Part shown: positions 11,030 through 23,019 of the stretch, piece by piece
Position numbering within the stretch: position 1 is the stretch's first letter
Layout of the letters: each line of letters opens with the position of its first letter
Source: Proteles cristata cristata
Taxonomy: Eukaryota > Chordata > Mammalia > Carnivora > Hyaenidae
Direction of reading: 5' to 3'
DNA length: 64,000 bases
Assembly (NCBI GenBank): GCA_017311185.1
Contig: JAESUZ010001741.1
Span: 186,001 to 250,000, forward strand
The notes under the pieces: model-generated
Databases searched by the model: none
What the model was told of the DNA's origin: nothing
What the model saw: the letters and a program-made list of their open reading frames with translations, nothing else
Translations under genes and position numbers: made by a program

Positions 11030-11285
11030 CAAGCTTTATCCTAAGCCCAGGTCACAAAGAAATGGGAATCTGTGGTGATGGCAATCCGGATTAGAGTACC
11101 AAATATACCGCAGGTCACTTAACCATGCTAGAAACACCGTAAGGGACCCTACAGGTCACTTCTTTGCCCCCTTACGTAATAGGTACAGAAATGGAGGCTC
11201 TGGAAGTGACCGTGGATCTTCCAGCTGGTTCACTGAACTGGAGCTGGAACCCTGTCTCCTGATTGCCAGTGCTCTTCCTAAGCCC
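11030..11285 (+). mobile_element. Probable MIR element
   Basis: GAGTGTTTACCAAGCTTTATC...GGTACAGAAATGGAGGCTCTGG...CTCTTCCTAAG fits MIR order. Confidence 0.45.
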
Positions 11286-12997
11286 CTGGGAGCGTTTTAT
11301 CAGCAGGCAGAAGTGACTCGTGTACGGCCCTTCCCGGATTTAGAAGGCGCCGAGGCTGTGCCACGTCAGCAGAGCCTCCCGTCAGCGTGCGCTCTGGCCG
11401 CGGCGCCCCAGGAAAGACTCCCACTCGTCCCTCGCTGGGGGCATTTTACTCATTTCTGTAGTGGAGGATTTTTTTTTTTTTACCTTCTAACTTTCCATTT
11501 TCTTAGAGGGACTTTTCAAGAAGGTAATTCATTCTTCATCTGATTCAAATACCAAAACATTAAAAAGGGAGTCTTCTTCCCTCATAGGTAGTCATTTTCT
11601 GCTATCTTACTATCTTCAGTGTTTCTTCCCGTAAATCCAAGAAACTGTGACTGTATAATATATAACCTTATTCCCTGTGTTCCACGGAAAGATGGCATAT
11701 GTTTACGCTCTTCAGCCCCTTGCTGTGTTCATGAAACCCTACGATCTTTAGAGAGAGCTTGAAACAGCAAGTCTCCTCTTTGTTTACAAGGACAGTATCT
11801 CATTTGCTGGTGCTCCTTACTTTAACACACTTCTGTAAATGCACAACCTCTACTTCAGAATGTTACAAATTGTTTTATTCTCCTCTCAGTGTACTTCAGG
11901 TCAAACTGTTTAAAAGCGAACAACTTCCACATGAGCTAGAAAACAAGGTTTGCGCAACTAGCGTTGGGTATAATTCTATAGAGAAATGCCGTGATGCAGA
12001 TGGTTTCAGTCTCATATATTTGGCTCTATTACGTATTCTCAGTCTTAACATTTCAGACCATTTGTGTGGCCACTTCTGGCTAATTGTAGGTCTTCTCAAA
12101 AATCTTAAATTTTCTCAAGAGTGTGTTTTACTGTGTCTTGAGGTTAAATTATTTCCAAAGGAAATACGTATCGATTTTAAAGTGAAGTTAAGGGAAATAT
12201 AGTAGACTTAAGTTTGAAATAAAATAAACTCAGGTAAATATATATTCTGTACAGTAATATACACACGTTCTTATAACCTGAGTTCGTAAGCATCTCAGAT
12301 GCCTCTGCATATGCTGAAACAGCGTTTGGGCAATCCCATCATAACAGCTATTAAAAGACTTAACATATGAGCAGATGGGGATTTTAAAGGATATAGTTCT
12401 GATGGACTGTTTTTACACCTGCAATTGAAGATTGGATGTTTGGTTTGTTTCGTGCTTGTTTTTTTTTTCCCCTCAGCTTCTCAAAAATTCTAAATTTTCT
12501 CAACAACTGATAAAAATACCAAGAAACAAAACAAAAGTCTGTGCTGTAGAGATGTAAACTACTTGAATGCAGTGATGGTTAACATGATTAAAATGACTGA
12601 CAGTTCACCAGACTATAACTTTCCTTGTTTTCTGATACAGATCATTCTCGTTCTCTTGCCTGGGATGCATGTTTGTCGTTAGTTGACTTAACCTGTAGAC
12701 AGTGGCATGTAGACCCTGCCTTTTCTGTGATTACTCCGGCCTTCCTGGCTGGACACTGTGTTGACTCCCCTTTACATTTCTATATTACCCTCACTTGTCT
12801 TTTTCTTTTTCTACCCTGCCTCTTTTCACTCAACCCGTAGAGTCTCTGGCATTGATCTCCTTTCAGCTGCGCTGTAAACCAGTAACCATCTCTTCCTGTG
12901 CCTTTGAAAAACCCCAGTCTGAAAGACTCAGTTTTATGGCTGAGCAGGGTGTAAGAAATATTGACTCAAATTCAATTAAAAAGCCTTGTTGGTTCTA
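11286..12997. other. Intergenic, ZSCAN23 to unit B
   Basis: One 147-codon open frame at 11759-12202 has no start context, GC-poor composition and no recognisable domain; not called as a gene. No other structure recognised. Confidence 0.5.
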
Positions 12998-13092
12998 GGG
13001 ATGCCTGGGTGTCTCAGTCAGAAGAGTGTGTGACTCTTGATCATGGGGTTGTGATTTCCCACGTTGGGTGTAGAGATTACTAAAAATATAAA
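12998..13092 (+). mobile_element. Short old tRNA-Lys-derived SINE
   Basis: Only about 95 bases (ATGCCTGGGTGTCTCAGTCAG...), flanked by AAAAGCCTT(G/A)(T/C)TGGTTCT repeats. Confidence 0.75.
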
Positions 13093-15184
13093 AAAGCCTT
13101 ACTGGTTCTTGAGCACCCATCTGAGCACTGGCAGGACAGTTTAAGGCAAAAATATATAAGACAAAAAATATCTCTGAGAAAATTTTAAAATAACTATATC
13201 TAAAGTCAAAATTAAAGAGTATGAAACATTTTCTCAGCAGTTTTGAAATCTATATACCAGTATACATGTGTGTCATTGGTTGAATGTTGAGTTAGAAGTT
13301 GAGAGAGAAAATAAAAGTTGAGAGAAAGGTAGATTATTTGTAGAAGGAGATGGAGGATAGCAGAAAGTATCTGAGGCGGAGGAAACAGGGTGAGGAAGGC
13401 CCAAGTGAGATAGGCTCGAGAGCCATGAGTTTTCCAGTTTGGCCTGGTCATGGAGCACCAGCAAGGAAGTGCAGGGGTGGGGGCCAGATGGAGAGGCCAG
13501 TAACACTTTATTAAGCACGATGGAATCATTGAAAGTATTTTGTTGTGCTATAGGAGTTTCTTAACCCAAAATCAGAATTTTAGCTTTAAGAAAAAATTTT
13601 GAGTTTACCAATTTCATACCTGCATGAGAAAAGTGAAGCCTAAAGTGGTTAAACACTTGTAGTGATTGACTTTTTAATCACAGTAATTGAAAATTTTAAA
13701 ATAAAAAAAAATCTTAAAAACTCTTTAAAAACAAAACTATGAACAAAGGTCATTGTGAATTATATGTGGTTTCATAGACACTTGGACGTGGAACCCAAGA
13801 CCCATTTAGGCATCTGCAAACAGTAGCAACAAAACGGGGTAGAAAAAGGAAAGCGAAGAACAAAATATGAGAAGATAAAAAGGAACCAGGCAAAATTACA
13901 CACTAAAACGGGATTAGGCCAGCAAGTGGTGACCAAGGAGAAGGAAAATCTAAAAGGATGCAGAGATGGTGTTACCAAGAAAAGTGCTTTATCCTTACAA
14001 TAGCTGCTAGAGAGTCCACGTGTCCCACTGCTCTACACTCCTCACTCATCTCAGCGCTTTACATAGCAAAGAGGAGGAGGGCACAGTGTGTAAGTCTCGG
14101 ATTTTTTTTTTTAGGTCTCTTTGGACCCACACGCAGTTTTCCTTGCCAACGTCTCAGCTCTCTGAGGAAGCCACTGCTTCTGAGTATACACCTGTGTTAG
14201 AATCACCTACGCAGTTTGAACTGCTGTTTCCTGGGTACTGCCCCAGACTGGCTGAATGTCTGTGAGAGCAGGACCTGGGAATCTGCATTTCATCTAGTGT
14301 TATCAGTAGATCTTAGACGTGAGGTAACTATATATAACGTATTGCCCAATCTTGGACACTTCTGGGAATGAGAGGGATTGCTATTAATAATTACACCCAG
14401 CCAGGAGGCATAAATCAGGACATACGGTCTTCCTACTTAAGACTTTTCCAGCTGACGAGACAGAAGAGACAGAATCAGAAAGAAAAGAATACAGTGTTCT
14501 CATGAAAGCTAAGGTAGAACATCTATGAAGGAGGCTATGGGATGGTTAGGTGTAGCCACCTAGACCAAGGTAGCCACCATGTGCCTGATTTGAAATAATT
14601 CCGGTTAACACATTTATCGGATTAGGTAAGAAAGGGGGTGGGTATGCCCTACCCTTTTGTAGAGTAACAACACTTCCCCCCCCAACCAACGACAAAACAC
14701 TTTAAATAGCTAGTTATCTAAGATGAGCCTGTTGAGATGATGGTTTACCAGAGACCAGGATGGCCTCTCAGAAGCCTAGGGGCATTTCAGTGGTTTAGGG
14801 CTGATGGACCAGTATGGCTGTTCACCTCTAACATATAGAGGAAAAGTGGGAATATAGCACACCAGATCACAACGTCACAGGAATACGGCAGAGCGCGAGG
14901 CATTTGAAGCAAGTAGCTAGGAAAAATGAGGACCAGATACTGTGCCAAGTAGTTTCCTAAGGTATAATAATGTTGCACATTCTTCACGGGCTGTGGAACC
15001 AGAGCGCTCTTACCACCGCAGGGAGCCGAAGACCGGCTGACCGCGCCCCACGTTCTGCAGTTCTCTGGCCGTTCACAGTGGGCAGGGCAGGGCGCGTGCC
15101 TTCCCTTCCTTTCCGCCAGTTCTGCAGAGTCGGGGATCTGTAAGTTGCTAGGTTACTAAAAAGGACTGGAGTCATTTGCACAAA
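13093..15184. other. Intergenic, upstream of the unit B island
   Basis: No gene seen. A piece at 14190-14300 (TTAGAATCACCTACGCAG...GGACCTGGGAATCTGCATTT) looks like an hAT-Charlie MER fragment. Confidence 0.45.
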
Positions 15185-16350
15185 GATTGAGACCGTGGAG
15201 AGCAAGCCAACACCTGCCCCTCAATGCGGCTTTGCTCGGCCTGTCGATTACTGCTTCGGACCCTGGGGGCCAGTGGACAATGGTATCAAGGGACCAGGGT
15301 CCTAGGGGACGGACGGTTGCGTCGCATTCCCCAGCAGGGCAGAGACGGGCCCAGGCTGCGTGGCCGCCAGACACCCAGTGGACCCGCCCGAGCCGTCCAG
15401 AGAGGCCACCGAAGGCCCTGGCGGTGGGAGCCGGCCAACCACTGAGATGTGGGACCTCTATCCTTCCTAGAGGGGCGGCGAGGAGCCGGCGGGGGCGTGC
15501 CCGCGCGTTGTGACGTACTTCCGGCCTCCTGAGAGCCGCTGCTAGCGCGCGCCTTTTCCGGCGAGACGTGCCCTTGGGGCCAGGTGGCGGCTCCACGGGA
15601 CGCCGTCTCCTTTGTGTCGCCGCGCGCGCCTGTGGACTACAGCGCTGCGTAGACCACCCGCTTCGAGGCTCCGGGCGCTGACGCGCCCTTAGGGCCGGAG
15701 GTGGTTTTCCGTTCACCTCCGGAGACCTGGTTTCAACGAGGCCCCCCTGGCGGTGGTCGTGACCACCTCCGGGAAGGCCCGACCCGGTGGGACGCGCGGT
15801 GATGGGATCGCAGGGTTTTGAAGAACGGAGGGAAGTGCGATTTCTTCGGCTCAGGGAACGTTGAGAAGTGAAGCGCGTCCTTCGAGCGGACGGGCTGCAG
15901 GCCGTCGTGCGGCTCTCCAGGTCGGAGGCGGCCTGCGGCTCCCAGTGCCGAGCGGAAGGCGGGCGCACCCGCACGGCGCAGTGGGGTGCCCGGAGCCGGG
16001 GGGCGCCTGCGCGGCGCGGCGGAGAGCCGAGAGGAAACCGAGGGAAGGTGGGTGTGCTGTGGCCGGGAGCGAGAGGAACTGCGGTACCCCAGGGGACTTG
16101 GACTCGAAAAGGCAGTGTGCCTCTCTGTGTTTTCGGTGTGACTGCTCCCGCACAATGTGCACACGGCCTTGCATATGCAGGCAGGCCTGGGCTGCGCTGC
16201 CCGGTTCCGCGCGGCCACCGGGCAGCCCAGGTCGTCAATGTGCTGACGCTGCTGTGAGCTGCTCGCGGTGCAGTGAATGGCGGCGTGGCCAGTGGTCGGG
16301 GAGGGGGACGTCGCCGAGACGGGAGTCCCTGCCTTCATGCACGGGAGTAG
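15185..16350 (+). promoter_or_regulatory. CpG island of dead unit B
   Basis: The longest ordinary CpG island of the window, over 1 kb, with dense CpG although the gene behind it (18.3 and 20.8 kb) is dead. It holds the ETS/CRE module at 15511-15526. Candidate donors include GGGAAG/GTGGGT near 16046. It may still start a non-coding transcript. Confidence 0.68.
15511..15526 (+). promoter_or_regulatory. CRE-like plus ETS core promoter motif in unit B island
   Basis: TGACGTACTTCCGGCC, 15 of 16 bases shared with the ZSCAN23 promoter motif, in a similar GC-rich setting. Suggests the two promoters descend from one duplicated ancestor. Confidence 0.55.
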
Positions 16351-16704
16351 TGTTATCTTACTAGGCTTGTAGAAATTCTAGAAGCAGGTGGTAATGACTT
16401 GGCATGAGCAAGACTGGAAGCAAGGGGGAGAAGAGAGGCGCAGTGGTCCCCGAAAAGCCAGTACTGTGAGTTGGTGACAGTAAGGTGCTGGCTATGAAAA
16501 CGACAAGGATGGGGTGGATTGTGTGGAAGACGCGGATTTAACTCCACTTGATGTCTAAGGGAGAAAGATTGTTGAAAACGTGCTGAGCACGATGCCTGGC
16601 ACGTCCTAAGTACTACAGGCTTGCTTTTTACTATAGATAGGGATAATTAGGTTTTGGATTAGATGATTAGTGCAATGAATGTGTCATTTTAACACAAATG
16701 GGTA
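16351..16704. other. Non-coding flank of the unit B island
   Basis: No feature recognised. Confidence 0.4.
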
Positions 16705-16955
16705 GGGCTGCCTGGGTGGCTCAGTCCGTTAAGTGTCCAGCTCTTGGTTTCCATTCAAGTTACGATCTTGTGGTTAGTGGGAGCCTGGGGTGGGCTCTGT
16801 GCTGACAGTGCAGAGCCTGCTTGGGATTCTCTCTCTGCCCATCCCCCATGAATTTTCTCTCTCTCTCTCTGTCTCTCTCTCTGCTCCTCCCCTGCTCACA
16901 CACATGCATGTGCACACGTTCTCTTTCAAATAAACTTAAAAAAAAAAAAAGAAAA
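16705..16955 (+). mobile_element. tRNA-Lys-derived SINE
   Basis: Long CT-rich segment; flanked by AAATGGGTA repeats. Confidence 0.88.
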
Positions 16956-17792
16956 GAAATGGGTAATTTTAGAAGAGACATTATTGATCATAAGGGGAAA
17001 ATGATGAGTTAGTTTTTGGCAGTGTTGAGGTGCTTTTAAGACAAGTGAAAGGATCTGATATTCCATTGGACTATAATGGTCTTGAGCTCCAAAGCAATAT
17101 TGGGATAAGACAGTCAGATTTAGGAGTTGCTAGGTGATAGCATCTCAGTTCTCAGATGTTACTGAATGGACAAGATTGCCCAGAATGAACGTGGAATGAG
17201 AAGAAGGCTGGATCTCAATGTATGGTAACTAGACATTTCTTGGCAAGCTGAAGAAGAGCCATGAAGTAGACTTAAGAATGAGCTTTCGACAAGCCCTTAT
17301 ATAATACTTCTTGAGCACCAAGTATTGGTCTAAGCACTTTACAAAAACCAGCTCATGGAGAAACAGCCAGAAGATTGCAGTTTTTAGAAGATTGGGAGTG
17401 GTTAGCAGTGTTAGGTGCTGCAGGGGCATCTGGGAAGTAAAGGACTGAAAAATACTAGGTTTGTATACAAGGGGACTTTGGTTAATTGACTTGGGATCCC
17501 TGACTCAAATGTGAGACACCCCACATAACATGCACACTGTTCTTTTCTAAAACTAAAAATGCCTTTGAAAGCTATCTAGCCTAATTCTTGGCACAGAGAA
17601 ATTGATTTATAGATATAATTGACTAAATCAATTGACTAAACATGCAATTCAAGTAGGCAAAGCTGTTTGCATTGTTTTTCTTCATTATTTGAATAATGTA
17701 ATCTGAATGTTTCACTTTAGTTTCTAAGTTTAAAAGCTCTAGTATTCTAAAATAACAGAATTGTGTATAAGTTAATTTTATGACATGATTCT
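16956..17792. other. Non-coding, presumed unit B intron
   Basis: AT-rich; short MIR-like piece near 17290-17350 (GAGCACCAAGTATTGGTCTAAGC). Nothing else recognised. Confidence 0.45.
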
Positions 17793-17992
17793 TTAAAAAA
17801 ACTTTTTTAGTGTTTTATTTATTTCTGAGAGAGAGAGAGGCAGCATGAGCAGGGGAGGGTCAGAGAGGGAGGGAAGCAGAATCCGAAGCAGGCTCCAGGC
17901 TCTGAGCTGGCTGTCAGCACAGAACCCGACGTGGGGCTCGAACCCATGAGCCGAAGTCAGACACTTAACTGACTGAGCCACCCAGGCGCCCC
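17793..17992 (-). mobile_element. tRNA-Lys-derived SINE with 14-bp target duplication
   Basis: Flanked by TATGACATGATTCT on both sides. Confidence 0.93.
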
Positions 17993-18289
17993 TATGACAT
18001 GATTCTAATGACACTTTGTGCTTGTTTTATCTTTTACAGAGCGTCTGTACCTTCAAATCATTGTCTTGACCACAACAAATCACTCTGAGAAAATAACGCT
18101 TTTAGTTTGGAGTTGATCTCTGTTAACAGTGATGCCTTATGACCAGCCTTAAGCCTCTCCTGCTGTTGTGGTGATGTTTTGCCCAGGAATGGATTCAGTC
18201 CAGTCCTTTTGGGCTGCAGAAGAACACAAGGGATGTCAAATAGTTAAAGCATCTAGCCTGCGCAGAAATGGTGCTTCTGACAGGGCTTC

Positions 18290-18555
18290 TTCAGACAGAA
18301 CTTAAGGCAGTTCTGTTGAGAGGATTCCCTTGGGCCTCAGGAGTCTAGCCCCAGGCAATTCTCTCCACCTCCAGTGGCTGCGGCCTGAGACGCACAGCAA
18401 GGAACACATCCTGGAGCTGCTGGTGCTGGAGCAGTTCCTGACCTTCTTGCCCACGGAGCTCCAGGCCCAGGTGTGAAAGCAGCACCCAGCAAATAGGGAG
18501 GAGGCTGTTACTGGACTGGGGGCTTGTCGAGGAAGCTGGATCATCCAGGAGGAAG
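18290..18555 (+). pseudogene. SCAN exon remnant of dead unit B
   Basis: Clear nucleotide match to the living SCAN exons, best at the stretch containing GAGACGCACAGCAAGGA (close to ZSCAN31), then GAGCTGCTGGTGCTGGAGCAG. The domain is broken by indels upstream and by a TGA at 18474-18476 where sister genes have CGG/Arg in the VRE motif. The end keeps a donor-like GGAAG/GTGAGA at 18555/18556. No start codon or full frame survives. Confidence 0.8.
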
Positions 18556-18593
18556 GTGAGATAAGGAAGGAATAATTTATTATCAGAGGCAGG

Positions 18594-18736
18594 TCCGTGG
18601 GTTCGAGCCCCATGTCGGCCTCTGTGCTGACAGCTCAGAGCCTGGAGCCTGCTTTGAATTCTGTGTCTCCCTCTCTCTGCCCCTCCCCGGCTCACTCTCT
18701 GTCTCTGTCTCTCAAAATAAAGACATTTAAGAAAAA
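18594..18736 (+). mobile_element. 5'-truncated SINE inside unit B
   Basis: Begins in the middle of the tRNA part (GTCCGTGGGTTCGAGCCCC) yet has target repeats TTATCAGAGGC(A/G)G, so it was truncated when inserted. Confidence 0.85.
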
Positions 18737-19660
18737 TTATCAGAGGCGGATATTCTCTCCAGAGATCTCCTCTCAAGTGTAGTGAGAGGAAATGGCTAAG
18801 ATGCATTGGCCAGAGTTGTATTCCTCTCCCTGTCCATTTATTCCCTGTCCTTATAGGTCAAAGGAAACTCTGCTTTCTGTTCTCCTATTCTTTTCCTCCA
18901 TTCGTACTGGGATCTAAGCTCTAAACCCTCAGCAGATATCACCCTGGTCAGATTTCTCCAGTTGTCCGGGGCCCTTAGTCCTACAGGGACAGTAAGTGCC
19001 CTGAGGGCAAACAGCTTGTCTGGCAGTGGCATTAGGACTCACAGGGGTCCACTCTCCAGCCAGAACAGGGCAGCTTATTCTGAATCTACTGAGGAGAAAG
19101 ATCAGATTCCGTGGAGGAAAGATCAGAAATGTCTTCTGCGTTTTTCCAAATGAGCCTTATCACTAAAAGTTTTGCCTACCTTGATGTCTTGTTCCATTTT
19201 TAACTTGTCCCTCTAAAGCACATCGTTTTAACCTTGATTGTGATTCTTCCTTCACTTCTTTGCGCTAAAATTGTTGAAAATCCTGCTCCTGTTGAATGGT
19301 TCAGTTTCTCCATTCTAACTGAATACTACCAACTTCACTGGGCCTGACCTTTTATGGCAAAGGTAGGAGAACATTATTCTACATTGAAGCCAGTAGAAAA
19401 TAATTCAAAGTCTACATATAATAGAGAAGTTTTTAAATGTGTTTTTCTAAAAACTTAGTGTAGGAAACAAAACTTATTTAGTATTTTTATTTGCTTATTG
19501 GACAAGCATACATATATGCCCAAATGTAATCATGCTGAACATATCAACCACTGCTTCTAAATTTAGTATTACATTATGGACATACTTCCCAAGAGTTACA
19601 TGTAATGTATACATATAGCTGACATAGATTCCATTGTATCGATATCAAATTATTATTTTT
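18737..19660. other. Unit B remnant intron
   Basis: No intact exon seen. The linker exon of the dead gene was not located. Confidence 0.4.
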
Positions 19661-19664
19661 TACT

Positions 19665-19920
19665 TTAATCAGGTTTTTATTCAAAATTAGCTGTCCAGAA
19701 TGATTCGACATGTATGGGACAAATAAACTGAAGCTTATGCATCGGGCTTTTTGTCTTCTGTGGTGGGTTTCTCTTCTGCAGGCTTCTCAGATGCTGGTCT
19801 CCTATATTTATGACATGAGTCTAGGCATTTGACACCTTTCTTGTTTTGGGTATAAAAAGAAGCATAGACTCTTCTAATTCCTTCCCTACTCCTGAAATCA
19901 ATCATTTTCCCAAGGACCCC
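19665..19920 (-). pseudogene. Possible processed pseudogene fragment, parent unknown
   Basis: On the - strand about 60 codons stay open, ending in a charged tail (SEKPAEEKPTTEDKKPDA) followed by a stop near 19738, then AATAAA (about 19731-19736) and a second AATAAA near 19680. This looks like the 3' end of a copied mRNA. I do not recognise the parent. Confidence 0.4.
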
Positions 19921-20814
19921 AGATTTTGTTTAGTGAGAAATGGGATTTTATGAGCAAAAATAAGATAGTAGGAATGCTTATTGTGTTATTGGACATTGTT
20001 TCTATGCCTTTCAGTACTCAGAGCTAGGAAGAATTTAAGATAAAATATGTATTGTGAATTCATACTGTTTGTTCCAATTCAGATTCAGTACTTGAAGGTC
20101 TTACTCTTTCATTCGTATCCTTGTGGAGAATTCTCAAAAACATTAAGAATGATGGAGTATCAAATACTCATATGGCTTTATCCCTATTCAGTAGCTTCAA
20201 TAAAAATGTTAGCATTATTATCAAATACGATTATTTTAAACAGCTTAATGGTGGTGCTTGATTTTTCCATTCTTTTTGTCTTTAAGTTCTATATCATTGA
20301 GTATATACAAATAAATTCCTCTTCTAAGGACATTGGAAATAATTTCTCTTTTGTGTGGTTATGCCACCAGCAGGTACACATTTAAGTTCAGTTTGTTTCA
20401 TTTCTGTTTCAGTGTTTAGGGATTGCTTTTTTAATTTTATTTTTTATATAGATTTTTTAAATTCTGTAAAATATAAACTTTTATACATGAAATCTATAAA
20501 ATATTTTCAAGAAAATTCTCCTGTTCCCTCCTTCAGTTCCTCTCATAGGTTATCTTTTCTTGCTCTTTATTGTTATGGTTTTTCCCTTTGTTGTTTATTT
20601 ATTATAAGCACATGTATACATGCATATCCTTCCCTTTTAAAAATAACACTATAATTTAAGTCAAAACTCAGTACGTATCTGTCTCACATGAAACATTTTG
20701 TTTTCTTCTAGCATGTAGTTTCAATGAGTGCTTGTTCAGTGAACAAGTAACTGAGTAAAGTGTGTGTGAATGAGGGAATTAGGCTGAAATTTTCAATCTC
20801 TTCTTTCAGATAAT
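19921..20814. other. AT-rich unit B intron
   Basis: Long AT-rich open frames here (for example 20047-20385 +) have no domain and are not called as genes. Confidence 0.45.
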
Positions 20815-21465
20815 TTGGTCAAAATGGAGAATGAGAAGGTGTTTCCAAAGTAGAAGAAATCTGAAGAAATAACATGCCAACAGGAACACACTGTTAGATT
20901 TGATGGCAATATTCCTCAGCGCTTTGACTATGTAGAAGTCCAAAAATACCAGAGAACCCTAGAAATATTTGTGATGGCAGAAGCGATGAATGTGGAATAA
21001 GTTTCACTCAGAGCTCCATCCTTATCCAGTATTTGATACTGAAGAGAAACGCTATGAACGTGAGAAGTGTGGAAAACCTTTTAGTCCAAGAGTGCTGGCT
21101 TCATTGAAGATAAGAGAATTCACACTGAATTAGACCCACAAATACGGAGAATATGGGAAAGCGCTCGCTGCAGATACTGGACTAGTTCATCATAGAGAAT
21201 CCATATTGGAGAGAGACCCTATAATAAAAGTGACAAGTGTGCTAAAGCCTTGGACAGTAGTCAGCTCTTAACGAGGACCAGAGACTTCACACCAGGGAGA
21301 ACTGTTACCATCTTAGCAAGTGTGGGAAAGGTTACAGTGAGAACACAACTTCTTTACTGTATCAGAGTCTGTGTTGGAGAGAAACTCTTAGTTTAATTAA
21401 CGTAGTTAGAATTTTCCTGAGTATTTCATTCCTTATTAAATATCAGAAAACTCAAGAAAGAATGT
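20815..21465 (+). pseudogene. C2H2 zinc-finger exon remnant of dead unit B
   Basis: Starts just after TCTTTCAG (acceptor-like, about 20810). Broken frames show finger pieces: GATGAATGTGGAATAAG (DECG plus a stop), TTTCACTCAGAGCTCCATCCT (FTQSSIL), GAGAAGTGTGGAAAACC (EKCGKP), CATCATAGAGAATCCATA (HH-x3-H-like) and AAGTGTGGGAAAGG (KCGKG). At least four finger units are traceable with many stops and indels. Parent gene not certain; position suits a former ZSCAN gene between ZSCAN23 and ZSCAN12. Confidence 0.72.
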
Positions 21466-21531
21466 GAGAAGTTAATAAATATGGATGGAAAAGTCTGAAC
21501 AATAGCATCTCATCTAACATTAAAATCTTTT

Positions 21532-21712
21532 GGGGAACCTGGGTGGCTCAGTCAGTTAAGTGTCTAACTTCAACTCCAGTCATGATCTCAACTGTATCAG
21601 TCTCACTGACAGCTCAGTCTGGAGCCTGCTTCAGATTCTGTGTCAGCCTCTCTCCCTGCCTCCCCAACTTGCACAATGTCTCTCTTGAAAATAAGTATTT
21701 AAAAAAATTTTC
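21532..21712 (+). mobile_element. tRNA-Lys-derived SINE, diverged
   Basis: GGGGAACCTGGGTGGCTCAGTC start, shortened middle. Confidence 0.8.
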
Positions 21713-21910
21713 TTTTTAAAAACCACTCTCAAGCAGATACATTATTTTAGTGATTCAGAGGGCTGTGTATGGACCACCAGTTCAGATTTCTAAGTGTTGT
21801 AATCAGTCCCTAAATATAGTTCTTAAAAAGCTTGGACTGTTTAATTTTTTTAGTGAAAATTCATGTATAAAATACAAATAGGAACATTATTAGATGGTTA
21901 ATTATTTTTT

Positions 21911-22121
21911 ATTAAAATTTTTTTTTTAATGTTTTATTTCTGAGAGAGAGACAGCATGAGGAGGGGAGGGTCAGAGAGAGAGGCAGACACAATGTGAAAC
22001 AGGCTGCAGTCTCTGAGCTAGCAATCAGCACAGAGCCCAATGCAGGGCTCGAACTCACGAACAGTGTGATCAAGACCGGAGCTGAAGTCGGACACCCAAT
22101 TGACTGAGCCACCCAGACACC
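21911..22121 (-). mobile_element. tRNA-Lys-derived SINE
   Basis: Reverse copy, flanked by ATGGT(T/A)AATTATTTT repeats. Confidence 0.88.
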
Positions 22122-22194
22122 ACAATGGTAAATTATTTTAAATGTTGCAGTTATGACTTGCCAAGTCAAAAAAGAACTTGTTCAGCATCTTTTT

Positions 22195-22429
22195 ATTTTT
22201 ATTTATTTATTTATTTTATATATTTTTATTTATTTCTAGGAGAGAGAGAGAGAGACAGCGTGAGCAGGGGAGGGTCAGAGAGAGAGGGAGATACAGACTC
22301 TGAAATAGGCTCCAGGCTCTGAGCTGGCAGTCAGCACAGAGCCCGATGCGGGGCTCGAACCAACGAACCGCGAGATCATGACCTAAGCGAAAGTCGGACG
22401 CTTAACCAACTAAGCCACCCAGGCGCCCC
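22195..22429 (-). mobile_element. tRNA-Lys-derived SINE with 15-bp target duplication
   Basis: Flanked by TTCAGCATCTTTTTA. Confidence 0.93.
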
Positions 22430-22539
22430 ATTCAGCATCTTTTTAGTGACATGGTGAATTCTTGGGCCTTCTGTTCCTATCTAGGTTATGATGTAGGATG
22501 TGTAGCCCCCAGTTAAGACTCCAAACAAGAAAGACACAT

Positions 22540-22746
22540 CTTTGTTTTAAAGTTTATTTTTATTTGAGAGAAAGTGTGCATGCATGAGCAAGGAAGTGGC
22601 AGAGGGAGAGAGAGGGGATCCCAAGCAGGCTCTGCATAGTCAGCACGGAGCCCAGTATGGGGAATTGAACTCACAAATCGTGAGATCATGACCTGAGTTG
22701 AAACCAAGAGTCAGACATTCAACCAACTGAGCCACCCAGAAGCCTC
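22540..22746 (-). mobile_element. tRNA-Lys-derived SINE, diverged
   Basis: AAAGTTTATTTTTATTTGAGAG to GAGCCACCCAGAAGCC. Confidence 0.82.
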
Positions 22747-23019
22747 AGGTGCATCTTTTTTTTTTTTTTAAAGGTATTAATTTGCATAGGAAAACAGGAA
22801 AGATCCAAGTTAATCTTCAAGGGAGAATAAGCAAACTCAAAATGCCCAGAAGAGGCAGGTAATATAGGAAGCAATCTAAAGTCACAAACAAAAAAATTAC
22901 ATTGCATTAAGTTCAGGGAAATTGCCAGGATTCTCTTTATATTGACTTTGAATTCTACAGGAGAAAGATGATCATGTTAATTATTCATTGCGACCACTAT
23001 AAACGTGATCTTTTCATAG

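Noticed and set aside
11759..12202. 147-codon + strand frame
   Set aside because: AT-rich, no domain, no promoter or splice signal, not near a unit.
15156..16238. A 360-codon reverse frame in the unit B CpG island
   Set aside because: Explained by high GC content; no domain, and several overlapping frames are open on both strands.
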